Positions 1 through 12,993 of a DNA stretch of 64,000 nucleotides are shown one piece after another (position 1 is the stretch's first letter; every line of letters begins with the position of its first letter). The DNA lies in assembly GCA_016785225.1 (NCBI GenBank), contig JAFBJZ010000437.1:154501-218500 (forward strand). The letters are read 5' to 3'. The notes under the pieces are model-generated. The model saw nothing but the letters and a program-made list of their open reading frames with translations. It did no database searches and was not told where the DNA came from. The position numbers were made by a program, and so were the translations under genes. Source of the DNA: Psettodes erumei. Its lineage: Eukaryota > Chordata > Actinopteri > Pleuronectiformes > Psettodidae.

Positions 1-3000
1 ACAGTGAAACCAGAAGCCCTGTGTCATCCTCATGTGAGGGTTGAGTAAGAGGCTTAGAATACACCGGGGAGATGATCCCACAGACACACACACACACACA
101 CACACACACTGAAAAAAGGGAAAATCAAAACTCAGGCGCTTGTCAAGGAACAAGGTGCAGAAGAACAACGCCGTGCATACAAACGCACACACAGTGACAG
201 ATATTTCTCCTGGGATTACAGTGGTGGAGATCGTGACACACAGCAGACGGACACCAGCGCTCTGTGAACTTTGTGACTCTGAGGGGATCGTGGGACAGAT
301 GCCAGCTGAATGGACCATGTCAGTGCGAACAGTGCGAGAACATATGAGTCCCCAGTGGACTTCTTCTTCTTCTTCTTTAAGTGAACAGGGCATTAGCAAT
401 GACACAAGTAGGCAGAGAGCTCCTCAGCCCTGCATATAGGCTGTGGTAGTGCTGCTGCTGTCCGCCACTTTGGTCCAGACTGAAATATTTCAACAACTAC
501 AAAGGTCATGATCAAAAGAAGAATTCTGTGATCGTCTGACTTTTCTCTAGCACCACCAGTAGCTAACATTTGTGGCTATTTAGTGAAATATCTCAACAAT
601 GAATTTTGACAGATCCATGGTTCTCCGATAATGAATCCTAATGACTCCCCTGACTTTTAACTTGGCTTTGCCATTGAATGGGTTTTGCCATTTTTTCTAG
701 TGAACACAAAAAAAGATGTACCACATTTTTGCCAATATAATCAGGTAGTTATTGGAGCGACTCACTTCCACAATTGTTCATAAATTAAAGGTAGTGGACA
801 AACTGAACTGCTCCGATAACTACTGGATGAACTGTCATAAAATGAATAGTAAAAGCTTATGCAACCCTGTAACATTACCCATCAGCCTCTGCTGTGCTTT
901 GTAGTTGGTGCTAATTAGCAAAAGGTAGGCATGCTAACACGCTGGAATGATGGCAAAAGGACCTGCTAAACATCAGTGTGTTACTATCGTTCGCATGCTG
1001 ATAGCTGTAGGTTCCCTTTGACCCTTATTTCTTTACTGGTAAATTTACTTTTTGGTGTAAAGAAGACATTTGAAAAATTCTGTTGCAGCTCTGTTGTACA
1101 TTAAAACACATGACCACATTTTGCACTTAGCAACATGTCGCTGCCCTTTCACTTTAACTTCATCTTCAACTGACATTTAGACAAGCCACATAAACTGTAA
1201 ACTGGGCAAAAATAGGCTGTAAATACAGGATAAAACTATTATCTGAAACACTGGTGTTTAAGTAGCCTTTACCAGCTGGTATTTGATTCTTCTAAGTTTA
1301 GTCTCAGACAGTATAATGACATTTACTTGGTCAATGATAAATAAGTCAGGTCTAAAATTTAATGAATTATTGTGAAAGGCCACTGATCTGCAAACACAAC
1401 TGGCTGGCCACCATGTGAGATGATAATGGTCAGACACAGCCGCTCACCTCTCAGATGTTTCTCTGCTGCTGCAGAGATAATTAGATTGTATTAGTGATGT
1501 GTGTGGACTGCAGCAGCAGCCGCAGCATATACGTAGTCAGGAGGTATTCCAGTCAGATGACTTTGATTTCAGACAAATACAATTTAAGATAACTGGATGT
1601 GTCTTTGAAATAAATCAAATGTTTACAGAGTGATTAATAAGCTAAATGGAGAGGAATCTCGGGACAATAATCCAGGGTCATGGATGTTTACGCACACTGG
1701 TTGCACTGTACACATGCCTGTGAAGGTTTGTGAGAAGCCTGTCTATTGTTTGATGTAAGTCAACAACAAGTTACAGAAGAGAGGGAAATTTTCCACTGGT
1801 TGAAAAAGGATGGAATTCAACTCTTATGTTAATGCTTCAGAACCTGCAGGACCAAAAGGTTTAGCACTGTGATGTAAGGCAGTGTACTGTATGTTCAGTC
1901 TATTTTGTTGTGGTCTCAGCTAATTTTATTGCAAACTAATTTTCAAGACCGCGCAAACTACAATGACCCTAAGACTGAGACTTCAGGAACTTATCATCAT
2001 TGACAGTTACATTTAATTTTCTATAAAATACTGTGCATTGCATTGTTAGCAGAAAGTACTGTTTTCCTTCTGATGTGGAATTTTTGAGGACAACATACAA
2101 TGCAGCATTTTTATTAACTTTGTGCATGTGTTGCCATTTTTTTCCCTTCATTCTTTTGCACTTTGGCTATTTGCATATGTTTTCTCGGGCTGAAATGTGT
2201 TGAGTTGAGAGCAAAATGGTTTGTTGGTTTGAAAATTCATATGCAATCCCTATAATCCATAACCCAGCAGACAGTTTTGTGCACATGAAGAGTTGTTTCT
2301 CAGAGCAAGACTTTTCAGGGTTTCATTTTTTAACACAATATACTGCACTTAATCACATTTCAAGAGACAGCAGCTCTTATATCATGATGGCATCACTGGA
2401 TTATTTGTTGACAGTGTTTCCTTAGTTCTCCTACTTATCTGTTTTGTATTAAAATCCTTTTCCTATGACTAATAAATCTACACTCTTGTGACTTCAGTAA
2501 AGGCAAGCAGCACAGCATAAATTTGACTTTAAATTGATAAACTAAACCATGCTATGCTGGTGCAGAAATGAAACTGCAGACATGGAAATATAAAAAAACT
2601 ACTCATAACTAAAATGAACAAACAAGAGAAAACCTCATGTACAATTTCAATACAGTATTGATGAATTATCCACAGGACCCCTGTGTCTTGAATCTGATTT
2701 TTTCTTTTTATTATTCATTGTTAATTGTTTGCTGTGGATAGAGAGCTCTCTTAGTTTCCCTCTCTTTCTATTCAGTTGACATTCCTGATGGGGAAAATCC
2801 AGAATTCCTAATGAAGTGCAAAACATTACATCTGCAGGGAGAAATTTTGGATCGCTCGCAGCTAAAGTCTTGCAGTGTTCCCGCTGCATGAATCTGCACC
2901 AACTCTAATGCCAAAAGAGCACGAAACAGAAATGACATATGCTGCAAGACTTGAAATGTATGTAACTTCCTCAATATTATCCTTGACTGGCCTGCTTTGT

Positions 3001-5189
3001 TTCAAATGTGTGTCCAAACCATGTACACAGATGAATGACCCAGCAAAGGAATTCCTGCTGCTGCTCAATGAAATGGCTTATGCAGGGCAAATTTAATATG
3101 TGGTTTTGCCCAGACAATACAGGGGTTTGAGTAGATCTGCTATGCCCTGGAGCTGGATGATGAAGAAGAGCAACACAGAGGAGAATGGGGCCTTTGTGAG
3201 CTCACGAAAGTTTGAAGGCCCCCCTCGCAGGAAGCAGCAAAACCTGACCCAGCAGGAGTGAGTCCCCCAGACAGGGGAAGTAGGACGGGTAATCGTGCAA
3301 CATGGAGCAAACGCCAAACAGTTGAGCTACAGCAGTTCACAATGAAGATTGAATTTGCATTATTGATCCTGTACTGTAATTCAACCCATTCAAAATCATT
3401 TTGCTCTTTGGCACAATAGAAACGAACATTACTGTTCTCAACCAGAGAAATGCATGACATTAAGAGAGAGCAGAGTCAGGTGTGAGAGGCACAGTACAAA
3501 TTAGGGATTTATCTCAGTTTCAGTGACCATTAGAAAAAACACTCTAATGTAACTGAACACATTCAACAGTTAACTGGACAAAGAAATGCTGCTTTACTGG
3601 CCTCCTATAAATGAAGGTCTCATTTAGAATTGTAGATAGTTTCTCTTAACCCACAATATGATTTTGCTCTGTATTATTTAAAACCATAATAAAGTAGGAT
3701 AACACACATGAATCTCAATGAAACTCAACCAGTTAGCTCAAGCTATAGTATATACTGCAAGTAAATTGATGCTCATGCAAGGTGCAGTACATATGTAATG
3801 AAAACTACATACTCATCATTACTTAATGCCAATGGTCATCTAAATTTTAGTCAGAGAAATAAAGCATGAATGAAGTCAAAGACATTGCTGCAGAGACTCC
3901 AACTTTAGTGAAATGAAAAAACCCCCAAGATGTTCCATGTTCCACAAGTGAATCCATCATCACTGCAGAATCTCCCCTCATCAGGTTGTCCTGTTGGTCA
4001 AGGGGAGTAAGTGATTGACCATGTAACTGCAATGTCCTCATTGAGTCTGGCTGAAGACATTCTTTGTTTTCTACTGTCAAATAAAATCTTGGTACTATCC
4101 CATAAATATTCCAAATAGTATTTTAATGTTTGTGTCTCCTACACTTGATTTGGTAAAGTGCTCTTTGATTCAGTGCTTTTTACCCATAATGCACCACCAA
4201 GCCAACCATAGGGGAACGCCGCCCAGTGCTGATGCTGGCACAGAATAACCGGCAGATTCTCTGATTGCATTTTAGCACATTAAGCTCTTTTGTAAACATT
4301 TGATAACATTCAAAGGAGGCGTAAGGTTGTTCCAAATGACATTAGCCCTTACTAACAGAAGTCATCTGACAGGAATACCTCTAATTTCTAGTATAGATTG
4401 TTTTCATGCAGAATTCTAACATGATAATTGAATTTGCTGTTCTGAGCTGTTTTCTCAAATCCAGTCACATGGCCCTATTAGCCATTTAGCATCCCCTTTG
4501 GTTCTTGAGTTATGGACATTACAGGCAAAGGAGAAGCCAGCCAAATAACTATTAACCGCAGCACTTTGATTTTGTAACATGTTTAAATGACACAATTGGC
4601 TTGATTCTCCTTCCTTCAGTGGAGCAGAAGCCTTGCACTGGAAAAAAACACTCTCAGTTTTGTTTTTTTAGAATCGTAAAATGTCGTAAAATGTCAAAGC
4701 TTTTCTTACAGTTTATTTGACTTTGATCATTTACATAAACATATGTTGCACTGTGACATGATTTAACAGCTTCTGCATCTTTTTTTACTCTCCATTTGAT
4801 GAAGGGCAAGCCCTATGAAATTGATCTACAACTAATCTCAACTGTTTTCCATAAATGGTATGTTATGAGGCATACTCTTCATCCACGTGACTCCCTATTG
4901 TTTCCATTACCTGTTCTAGCCAATAGATGGCACAAACCTGGATCCTCAGCAGTACTGGTGCAGATTTAAGGACACTGGTAAATACACAGATGAATATGAC
5001 TCAAAACTGGTGTACTGCATTGAAAGTTCAACTGTGAATTGTTTAAACAGGATGTTACGCTTCAAGAAGGGTAAATTTCAATCACTGTACTCACCAATGA
5101 AAGAAAATCCCATGATATGCTGCATTTGTCCACAACAAAGAAGCCTGCAGAACAGAAACATTGCTGATTAATATACATAGTAGAGTAAT
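1..5189. other. Gene-poor DNA far upstream of foxd3
   Basis: No coding exon is recognisable in this stretch. All open frames are under about 110 codons, have no family resemblance and are not joined by convincing splice signals. It is AT-rich and carries one (AC)n microsatellite near its left edge. It probably belongs to the regulatory domain upstream of foxd3 or to the flank of an unseen neighbour. Nothing more specific can be supported. Confidence 0.6.
84..109. repeat. (AC)13 microsatellite
   Basis: An uninterrupted run of 13 AC dinucleotides is seen directly. Such runs are common in fish genomes and no function is implied. Confidence 0.95.
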
Positions 5190-5474
5190 TGTTTTGTGGC
5201 TTTTCTGGACCCATAAGCAGTAGGTGAAATTAAAACTGCTTACAGGGTTCCAAAGACACCAGACAACGAAAACCCAGCAAACGAAGCACAGGTAAAGCAG
5301 GATGTGTAGAGGAACTAACTGACAAAAGACCAGGGTAAAGACAGAGACTTAAATACATTAGGATATTTGGGCACAGGTGGAAGACATCAGGGCGGGGCAG
5401 ACAATCACAAAAGTGGAGAAAGTCTGAAAAGTCTGAAAGATTCATTAAAGTCTCTCAAAGGGCAGAGCATGACA
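5190..5474 (-). repeat. Degraded LTR-retrotransposon-like fragment
   Basis: This segment holds a run that I recognise as typical of dispersed fish LTR-type repeats: a 'ttctggaccca' stretch near 5203, a 'cttaaatacat' stretch near 5349, 'catcagggcggggcagacaatca' split across 5385-5407, and an end at 'gcatgaca' (5466-5473). Read on the minus strand it would begin TGTCATGC, as many fish LTRs do. No coding region and no second LTR are present. The family assignment is from memory and the left edge is approximate. Confidence 0.4.
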
Positions 5475-6692
5475 AGTTTATTCTAAAGATAAAAGATAAA
5501 AGCATACAGACATTCCTACTGTATTCAAAGTCATAGAAACTTTTGGGAATGCATTTGATGTGATTCAAATATCCAGAGGTTACTGTGTTAAAAAAAACAC
5601 AGTCTGTGTGACACAACCAGGATGCCTGTTACTGTTTTTTAGTTTGTGCCTTTAAATCAAGGTGAAAGAATCTGCTTTCCCATCCTTAGGCCCACACAGC
5701 TATAAAAATGGGAGAAGAAAAGGAGCTCTTCAGAAACACAGCCGTCACAGGTGTTACGAAGGAGATGGGAGACGCACACATGCACGTCCTGAAACTGCAC
5801 TGTAGAGGAAATCAATCTGAGGTTACCAGTTAGCACGTGCTAACACCTTTAAAGAGGATATCCACTCTAAATTAACTGCCGCCTGCAGCGTTGCATGTCT
5901 CTGGATCAGCGTGCAGTGTGCCAATGTTGAGTTGACCAAATGACCAGCAGAATGATATTCAATGTGAAGTGGCTGCCAGGTGTAATTACACTTCCACTTC
6001 TAGCAGAGAAATGCATTCACATATGCTACCATCTGTTTCCAGCATGCCCTTGCCAGCTCACTGCAGTGTCTTTTTTTTACTTTATATTGTCAACATAATT
6101 GAGAGACTATGGTACAAGTGGCAAAATCTGATATTCTCTTCCATCCTTTGAACACTTGTGCAGGGTCGTTTCAGTGCAACACATCCTGAGTAGGCTGAGA
6201 TATCAGAAGTTTATTTCCACAGACACTTGTCATTTTCAGAGAGAAAATGGAGAAAAATGACACAACTGAGAAGCTTACAAAAAACCCCACCAAATAACAG
6301 ATGCACATCTCACATTTAGTTTAATACATTCAGAAATATAAAAAGGCTTTGGTTGAATTTATCAGGGCACAATAGCTCACAGTTGTGCATGCAGAGGGCT
6401 GACGGTACATTTTGACACCAATTCATATGCAAAGAACGGATGGATTTTATTTTAACATCCCATAACACTCTGAGCATTGTGGTCACTGTGCAACATATTC
6501 CAAACAACCGCCCCTGCTGTCACTTTTCATGCCAGCTCTGAGTCATCCTGACTTAGACATCCAAGCAACAAGACCCCCCCAACACCCACCCACCCCCGTT
6601 TCCTCTGACAACAGTATCTGCTTATGATCTGTCTGGTGGACAAGCACACAGTCCTCAAAAAGTCACAGAGCGTGATTCGCAATGCAGCCTCA

Positions 6693-6721
6693 GTGTGTGT
6701 GTGGTGGTGGTGGTGGTGGTG
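6693..6721. repeat. (GT)n(GGT)n microsatellite
   Basis: Five GT units are followed directly by about six GGT units. It is seen directly and is presumably neutral. Confidence 0.9.
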
Positions 6722-6929
6722 AAACCCCACCATTGTGCGGCGTGGCGTTGGACTGGGACCGGGTGTCCTCTCAGTCAAATCAAAGGCTCTTCCTTTCCAC
6801 ACTATGGCAGAGCACACTGCCTCTGGAGCCACTCATTATTACATGCGAGGGGGGACTTGTGATCTTTTTAATTATTCTGCACTTCATTTCTATCCCACCA
6901 TTCAAAACGCAACATGAGAATTGATTGCT

Positions 6930-7570
6930 TCAAAGATCCATCTTTATAATCTTCCCCAAGGCCCATAAATTATCCAACTTTGGGGCAGGGTGGACGAGCC
7001 GTGCAGGCACAGGCAGAGCACAGCCACATCACTGCAGTGTGCTGGGGGAGCAGAGCTGAATGGGGCTGCTCTTTTGGGCGCTGGAAACGGGGAGGGGGGG
7101 AAAAAAAGTACACTTGTTATCTTGTGAAGCCTCAAACATGTAAGATAGGAATCTCTTGAATGTCAGCGACAGAAATGGAATTAACAAGAGATCTTTTTAT
7201 TGTCACAGAAGGTCATTAGGCTGCCAATCGGGGTAATTATGGAAATGATCTCCCCAGCTCTTTGGAATGTTTTCCTGCTTCCATAAGGACTTGAAAGTGT
7301 TCAATCAGCCTCTCTCGTGGGAAAGTTCAGCCATAACTGCAAGTGTACCAGCAAAATCAAATTAAGCAAAGAGATTTCATTAGTATTTATAGCCCCGAGG
7401 CATTTGTAAAAGTATGGAGCAGCGGAGTAATGTGGGACTGTGGAGGGGAGAATTATTGCTTAATGACAAAGGCCATACCTAGAAGACATACACATGGATA
7501 ATGAATAGGAGGCATTGATTGCATCTTTAAAGAGGATTCTTGAGGGAATGTAAAATATTGATGCTTGTGT
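6930..7570. promoter_or_regulatory. Candidate conserved non-coding element
   Basis: This block lacks the low-complexity texture of the surrounding DNA and is dense in sequences resembling developmental transcription-factor sites. Examples are TAATTA/TTAATT-like homeodomain cores ('ggtaattatgg' near 7230), 'aaattaagc' near 7359, 'attattgctta' near 7451 and 'attgattgcatc' near 7515. It lies about 8-9 kb upstream of foxd3 with no coding potential. It looks like a vertebrate enhancer, but conservation cannot be tested from one sequence. Confidence 0.35.
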
Positions 7571-7929
7571 GGCTGACGGTGGACTTCCAGCATGGGTGTG
7601 AGGCTGGTAACTTTGTTTGAGAGTTCATTTTTAGGCTGTTAAGTTTATTATTCAGATGTATTTAATCTTGTAATTAAATGTGATATGAGCACATTTAACA
7701 CAACAATACACACTTATAATCAGTGGGTTAAAAACTGACCCATGTTTGGTCAGTAGAATGCTGGGTTATTTATCTATGAAGTAAAATATGGTTACTCTGC
7801 AGTACATTTTTCATTTCATACTACAACATTTTAGTCAGAACATTTATCTTACAACTATAATTTACTATAAAACATATCAAGAGCTTCTAAAGTATGATGC
7901 ATTGTTATAATTCAACATGATATTAAATT

Positions 7930-8140
7930 AGAGCACAAATAATTAGCCAATCAATCAGTCAGTTGATCAGTTTTGATAAGTGATTGATCAATGAACAGCC
8001 TCTGAAATGTGTTAATTTGCTGCTTTTCCTTGTCTTTAATGACAGTAAACTAAATAATGTCCAGGTCTGACTGTTCATCAGACAGACATAACAAACACTG
8101 TGAAGGTGCCACTTTGGCTATTGTTAATTGTGAAAGTGTT
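7930..8140. repeat. Dispersed teleost repeat, copy 1
   Basis: The text from 'gattgatcaatgaac' through 'tttgctgctttt', 'gactgttcatcagac' and 'gtgaaggtgcc' matches in order a very common fish dispersed repeat that I remember; it also includes a 'ttagttgcagccc'-type end, which is seen in copy 2. Two more copies appear in the window, near 27660 and 37060. All are diverged and have no coding capacity. I do not name the family. Confidence 0.45.
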
Positions 8141-9816
8141 TTTTTTTCTTCAGGGAGCAAAACTGGGTAACAGGGCAAGAAAAGCCTTGGAGAGGTGACC
8201 AAGAACCCAGGCTGCCTTTATTACGCTGTCAGAGGTCCTGTCAGAGATGGGAGAACCTGCCAGAAGGCCTTTTAATGTACAGTGGCCAAATGAAAGCACA
8301 TTTGAGTAAAGGGCATATGAAAGGCAGCTTGGAGTTTGCCAAACAGCATTTAAAAGACTGTGAGAGCACAGAGGGAAATGATCTGGTCTGAGGAGACACA
8401 GATTTAAAAAACAAACTGACCACGTGGACAAAAAATGACGAGGTGGGAATACTTTCTGAGGCCGCTGTACATTTTCCAGAGTAACATTTTTAATGCAGAG
8501 TATCTTTTACTGCATCAGGTGTGTACTTTTACTAATAGTTAAGTGTATGGACACTCCATCCACCAATGTTATTCTTACCTGGGTTTTGACTCAACATACT
8601 CAAGTTTTATGTTAAAACTGTGACAGATTTATTGTTAGTTGTACAATACAGTTTGCATGTCACAGGATGTGTATCTTTAAAATGAGCTTGACTAGATTAT
8701 AACAGTTCACAATCATATCTTAGTTTGTATAAATAACAACAGCCCTTTGTTTAGTCTGACCATGGATACTGTATAACAATAGCTAACATATTATGTTTGC
8801 ACACTAACACTACATCAAAATAATCTCTTGGTTCTGATTCAAGATTACACATTATTGTGTTGCTATTGACCCATTTTGACCTGGTGAGTGTCAGTGTATA
8901 ACAGAAAAGGTCCATCAAGACGTTCTGTTTATAAAATATTTAAAATCATAAGTAAAAATAAATTGGATTGGCTGTGACCAATACACAAGTTATATTTCCT
9001 TTGTGTAGTAAAAACGCACATCGCTATCTGTCCAGAGAGACCAGGAACAAAATGAAATGAAGTCAGATAGCCATGCACGGTGAATTGTAACACCTGATTT
9101 GAATCATTGGGTCTATTCAGTCCACTTAACCTCTGAGTAATTGACAATTTAAAGGCGAAGTCCTTAATTTCAAGAGACAGCACAACGACTTTGATTAGGG
9201 CGGGGGATAGGCACTTGCCTGCCAGAATAACAGACAAGGACACTTTTTTAATAAAGCAAATAAGAGATGGAGTGTAAGCTATAGGCATTAGAGGAGAAAA
9301 TATTATGGTTTTAAGATGAAGATCATCATTTGCCTTAAGGTGACAGCACAGGCCTACAGTACCACCAATGGTATTTGTCAATGTCAACTTTATTGTTAAT
9401 TCTGTGCACAGGATTTAAAAGCAATTTCTCCATATATTCTTGTATATATACACACACATACATTTTAACAGAGACATGCAATACAATGCAGTCGATCATA
9501 GAATCAAAACATAATCAAAGTCTAAAGCTTTTTCCACATCCTCCTCCTCTTCTTCCTCTATAATGCCTGTAATTGGGTTCGAGAAGAGGTAAAGTGTCCG
9601 TGTGAGGAACTTGACAGATTATGTGAAGGAACATTATTATGGGCAGGGCAGGCGGGATGTAAAGGAGGTAATTCACTGTGATGTTACATATATGTATGCA
9701 TCAATAGGCAAGAGGATATTGAGTTCAGGGGTCGCGCTGAATGAGAGTTCTCCTTTTCATGTGAATTATACATGCAAACATTAAGAGGGGCGCTCTGGGG
9801 ACACACAACATGATGA

Positions 9817-9834
9817 TTTTTTTTTTTTTTTTTT
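9817..9834. repeat. Poly(T) run
   Basis: There are 18 consecutive T residues. It could be the tail of an old minus-strand retroinsertion, but no element body is recognisable next to it. Confidence 0.85.
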
Positions 9835-11624
9835 ACATCGCTGGACATTTTGTGTGAGGATCTCTTTATTGTTTCCCCAGTTTTTGTTTGCTTTTGTACA
9901 TAAATGATCAATCACCCTTTCCCGATTTACCACCAAATGATCCAAAAATCAATTACATTCATGAAGACAAGTAATAATAACTAGCAATTTATTATGAAGT
10001 TTTCAGTGATATCGACTTAGAAAAGGCCTTAAGCACATAATTGTTTTGCTGACAAACATTTTTTTGGTGCTGAAACTGATTTTTTTACGTGGATTTATTG
10101 CGACTTTTTTCATTCTTGCTGTCCTCCGGTTACCACAACTACTCGACAACCTCGGCTGCGTTAGCACGTTGTTTACTATTGTTTTATGAAGACAATTATT
10201 TGGTGCAACGCCGGGCAGCATGTGTTTTGACACCGCGTTAAATGGCCGGTATAGGCCCAATTTGCACCGTTTTACAGCCTGAATCGTCGCAGTGATATAC
10301 CCATGTGCAACTTTTTCAGCCTCGATCTGAATGACAAAAAAGCCTACAAACTGGGTGACATTGCACGTACTTAACAAGTACACATTGGCATGGTAATCCG
10401 GCTTCATTTAGCTGGAGGTGTCACTTTCCCACCAGCACCCGCCAGTTTCACGCGGGCCTCCGTGGGAAGGAGGGGCTCTGCTCCTCTGACGGACAGGGGC
10501 AGGTAAAAAGGAAGAAAGAAAGAAATGAAATGAACCGTTTTCCCGTTGAACTGTGGGTGTTTTAACTCTGCCACAAATAAGATGGAAACGAATGATGTGC
10601 AATATAAACGCTTGATAATCAAAGTGGTCAATGAAAGAGGCGTTTTTACAGCTTCAAGGCAAAGCAGGTCACACGACAGCTATTTGTCTGCGCAAGACAT
10701 GTTGACACTGACAAGTTTATTTTTTTTAATTTACATTTTTGGACATTTTTACCTTTACATACATGGAATCATTCTTCTATTTGTTGTTTATTGTTCAATT
10801 TAGATCGAAAAAATCATTAGACAAATCCAGATGTTCAGTTTATAGACAAATCCCACCTGGTTCACCTAATACTGAGCAGCCCATGTGACTTTCTAAATAA
10901 AAGAAGAAAAAAGGAGAAGTGGTGGTGTCTCAAGACCAGATAAAAGACGCAGACTGATATTTACATGAAAGACATGACTGCCCTGACACGCCGCTAACTT
11001 CGAAAGCAAATGTCTGTTTCTGAGTATAAATGTATAAGAGAAGACAACAAAGAAGAAGATAAATGTTACAATTAAATAAAAAGCCCTGATATTTTTTTAT
11101 TATTGTCATATACCGTAACTAACGTGAATTGTGAATGAGGAGTCCAACATAATTTACCCCAAAATATGAACGAACTGTGAGAGGGAAGCTAAGCTGTGAG
11201 CTGATTGTGTCTTCAAACAGACGGGGCGTCCAACAAAAACAACACATGTGGACACACGGAGAGTGAGGGGCACACGTGGATCCCTGTCTTCTATTTTAGG
11301 CCCTTTGAGTGTTGTTGTGACGGAGAGACCGATGCTCGGCCGATCCTGCAGGAGCGCGCGGGGGTGGGGTGGGGGGCTGGGTGTTAAAAATGAGCTCCAT
11401 CATATTGTTTGACAGAAACTCGCAGGTTGATAGAGTGGATTCTTTGAGAAGGGCTGGAAATGGTGATTTCCAAAAAGGAGAGGAGAAAAAAACCTCCAGC
11501 TGAGGGCTCACGTGTCTGCCTTTGCAGGGCTCTGCAGCCTTCACAATGTCGACCATGAAAAATCCAAATATAGAAGGTATATTTAAATAATTCATTCTTT
11601 TCGTGTTATATAACGGTGGCTATG

Positions 11625-11625
<1 letters not shown>

Positions 11626-11663
<38 letters not shown>
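11626..11663. repeat. (TG)n microsatellite
   Basis: About 19 TG/GT units run without interruption and end at 'gcacatgc'. It is the longest dinucleotide repeat in the window. Alternating purine-pyrimidine runs can adopt Z-DNA, but no function is evident. Confidence 0.95.
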
Positions 11664-11664
<1 letters not shown>

Positions 11665-12610
11665 ACATGCAGTTGTGGTGAGATTTTTTTTTTTGGAGAA
11701 TATCTTGTTTTTATTAAATCTGACAAGATGAAGATTTGGCTACTGGTGTAAAATAATTAACATAATGGTCGTAATTACAGGCGCGCTAACAACGCCATTA
11801 ATTTATCATATCGTTTTACTAGCTGCTGTCCCCAACTGCTCCTCCACCTAATTAATTAAAATGAGTTGCCTTTCAAAAATCTGCTTTTACAAACAGCTGA
11901 TCTGGACGGAGGTGAGTAAAGTTAGGTGCAGTTTTTCCCCATTCGTCTTCACGTAGGCAGATACATGGTGTGAATATCTGTATTATTAGATTTAATGGGG
12001 GCTTTCACAATGAAACAAAAACGAATATTTTCAATTTAAAGAATATATTGATAATCTGCCTGGATTTTAAATTTTTAATTTATGTGTGCTAATTCCGAGA
12101 TAAACCATATTATTACTTGAAAAAAGTGTGACCAAATATTTTCAAACATGTTTTTTAGGAAATTAAAAGAGATCAGGGGTCATTACTTGTTTGGTGTGGT
12201 GTATGCAAGATAAAATCCACCTCTGTGCAAGGATTTCTTACGTGGGTTTTTTAAATATTTTGAAAAAATTGTCATTCTTCACAAAATCATCCCATATTCA
12301 TTTTCGTTGGCTTTATGGCGTCAGAAAAGATTTGAGATTGCACGATTGCATGTTCACTTGAAATAGATAATTCATGCGAAATGTGGTAATCATGGCTGTA
12401 TTTTGTGTGTATCAAGAAAATCACTCTCAATCTCAAAAACTCTCAGATACTGTCACACAGAGAAAATTCACCTACTGATGATTTCGCCCATAATCGAATA
12501 AATTAGGAAAATTTTGCAATTCTGTGTGTTTTGACGATATTCAGATCCAAAGCACCCACCCTGCAGAAAGCTTCCTGAGCGAGCAGCGACACCCCGCCAT
12601 CTCCTGCAGG

Positions 12611-12629
12611 TGACCCTGACCTCTGACCT
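12611..12629 (-). promoter_or_regulatory. Perfect DR1 nuclear-receptor element with extra half-site
   Basis: On the minus strand the sequence reads AGGTCA-G-AGGTCA followed by GG-GTCA. That is two perfect half-sites spaced by one base (DR1) plus a partial third. DR1 elements bind RXR heterodimers, HNF4 and NR2F/COUP-TF proteins. It lies about 3.1 kb upstream of the foxd3 start codon. Binding in vivo is not shown. Confidence 0.45.
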
Positions 12630-12824
12630 GGGTGAGACAGAGGGGTACGAATGCAGGAGGTGAGAGAGAGAAAGAAAAAAAAATCTCCCTCTCAGGAATC
12701 ACCGGAGCATCACGTTATTATGATCACAATTATTTGTTCGGTGACCTTGCTGGTAGTTTGCAATGATCACATGTGGTGACTGTTTCCTCTCCATCACCTG
12801 TGCCGCCGCCACCGCTGTCTTTTC

Positions 12825-12880
12825 AGTCTGCACCCCCCCCACACACACCCCCCCCACCCCCCCATCGCCACCCCCCCTAA
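12825..12880. repeat. C-rich low-complexity tract
   Basis: Runs of C are broken by A, T or CA units, so the minus strand carries several G-runs. The tract is about 100 bases upstream of a TATA box at 12984. Confidence 0.8.
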
Positions 12881-12983
12881 TGGTTTCATGCCGGAGCGAG
12901 TTGGCTTATTATACTAAAAGGTTTTGTCGCGCTAAGCCGTGCATGTGTGCTTAAAACGTACATTTCATTAACAAACTGCGGAG

Positions 12984-12993
12984 GTATAAAAGC
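12984..12993 (+). promoter_or_regulatory. Isolated strong TATA box
   Basis: The sequence GGTATAAAAGCG is a near-consensus TATA box. No gene starts just downstream, and the foxd3 start codon is 2.7 kb away with its own TATA-like elements. It could drive an upstream foxd3 transcript or a non-coding RNA, or be fortuitous. Confidence 0.3.

Larger units (their letters stand above)
5475..12540. other. Non-coding domain upstream of foxd3
   Basis: No gene is recognisable. The longest open frames (152 codons on minus at 8929-9387; 134 codons on minus at 10003-10407) have no family resemblance or splice context. The stretch contains simple repeats, one copy of a dispersed fish repeat (about 7930-8140) and several compositionally complex blocks that look like conserved non-coding DNA, best seen at 6930-7570. 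Enhancer function for foxd3 is an inference from position. Confidence 0.5.

Noticed and set aside
8929..9387. 152-codon minus-strand open frame upstream of foxd3
   Set aside because: It resembles no protein family, has no splice or promoter context, and its composition is that of AT-rich non-coding DNA.
10003..10407. 134-codon minus-strand open frame
   Set aside because: No recognisable domain and no gene signals; kept only as a CpG-patch observation.
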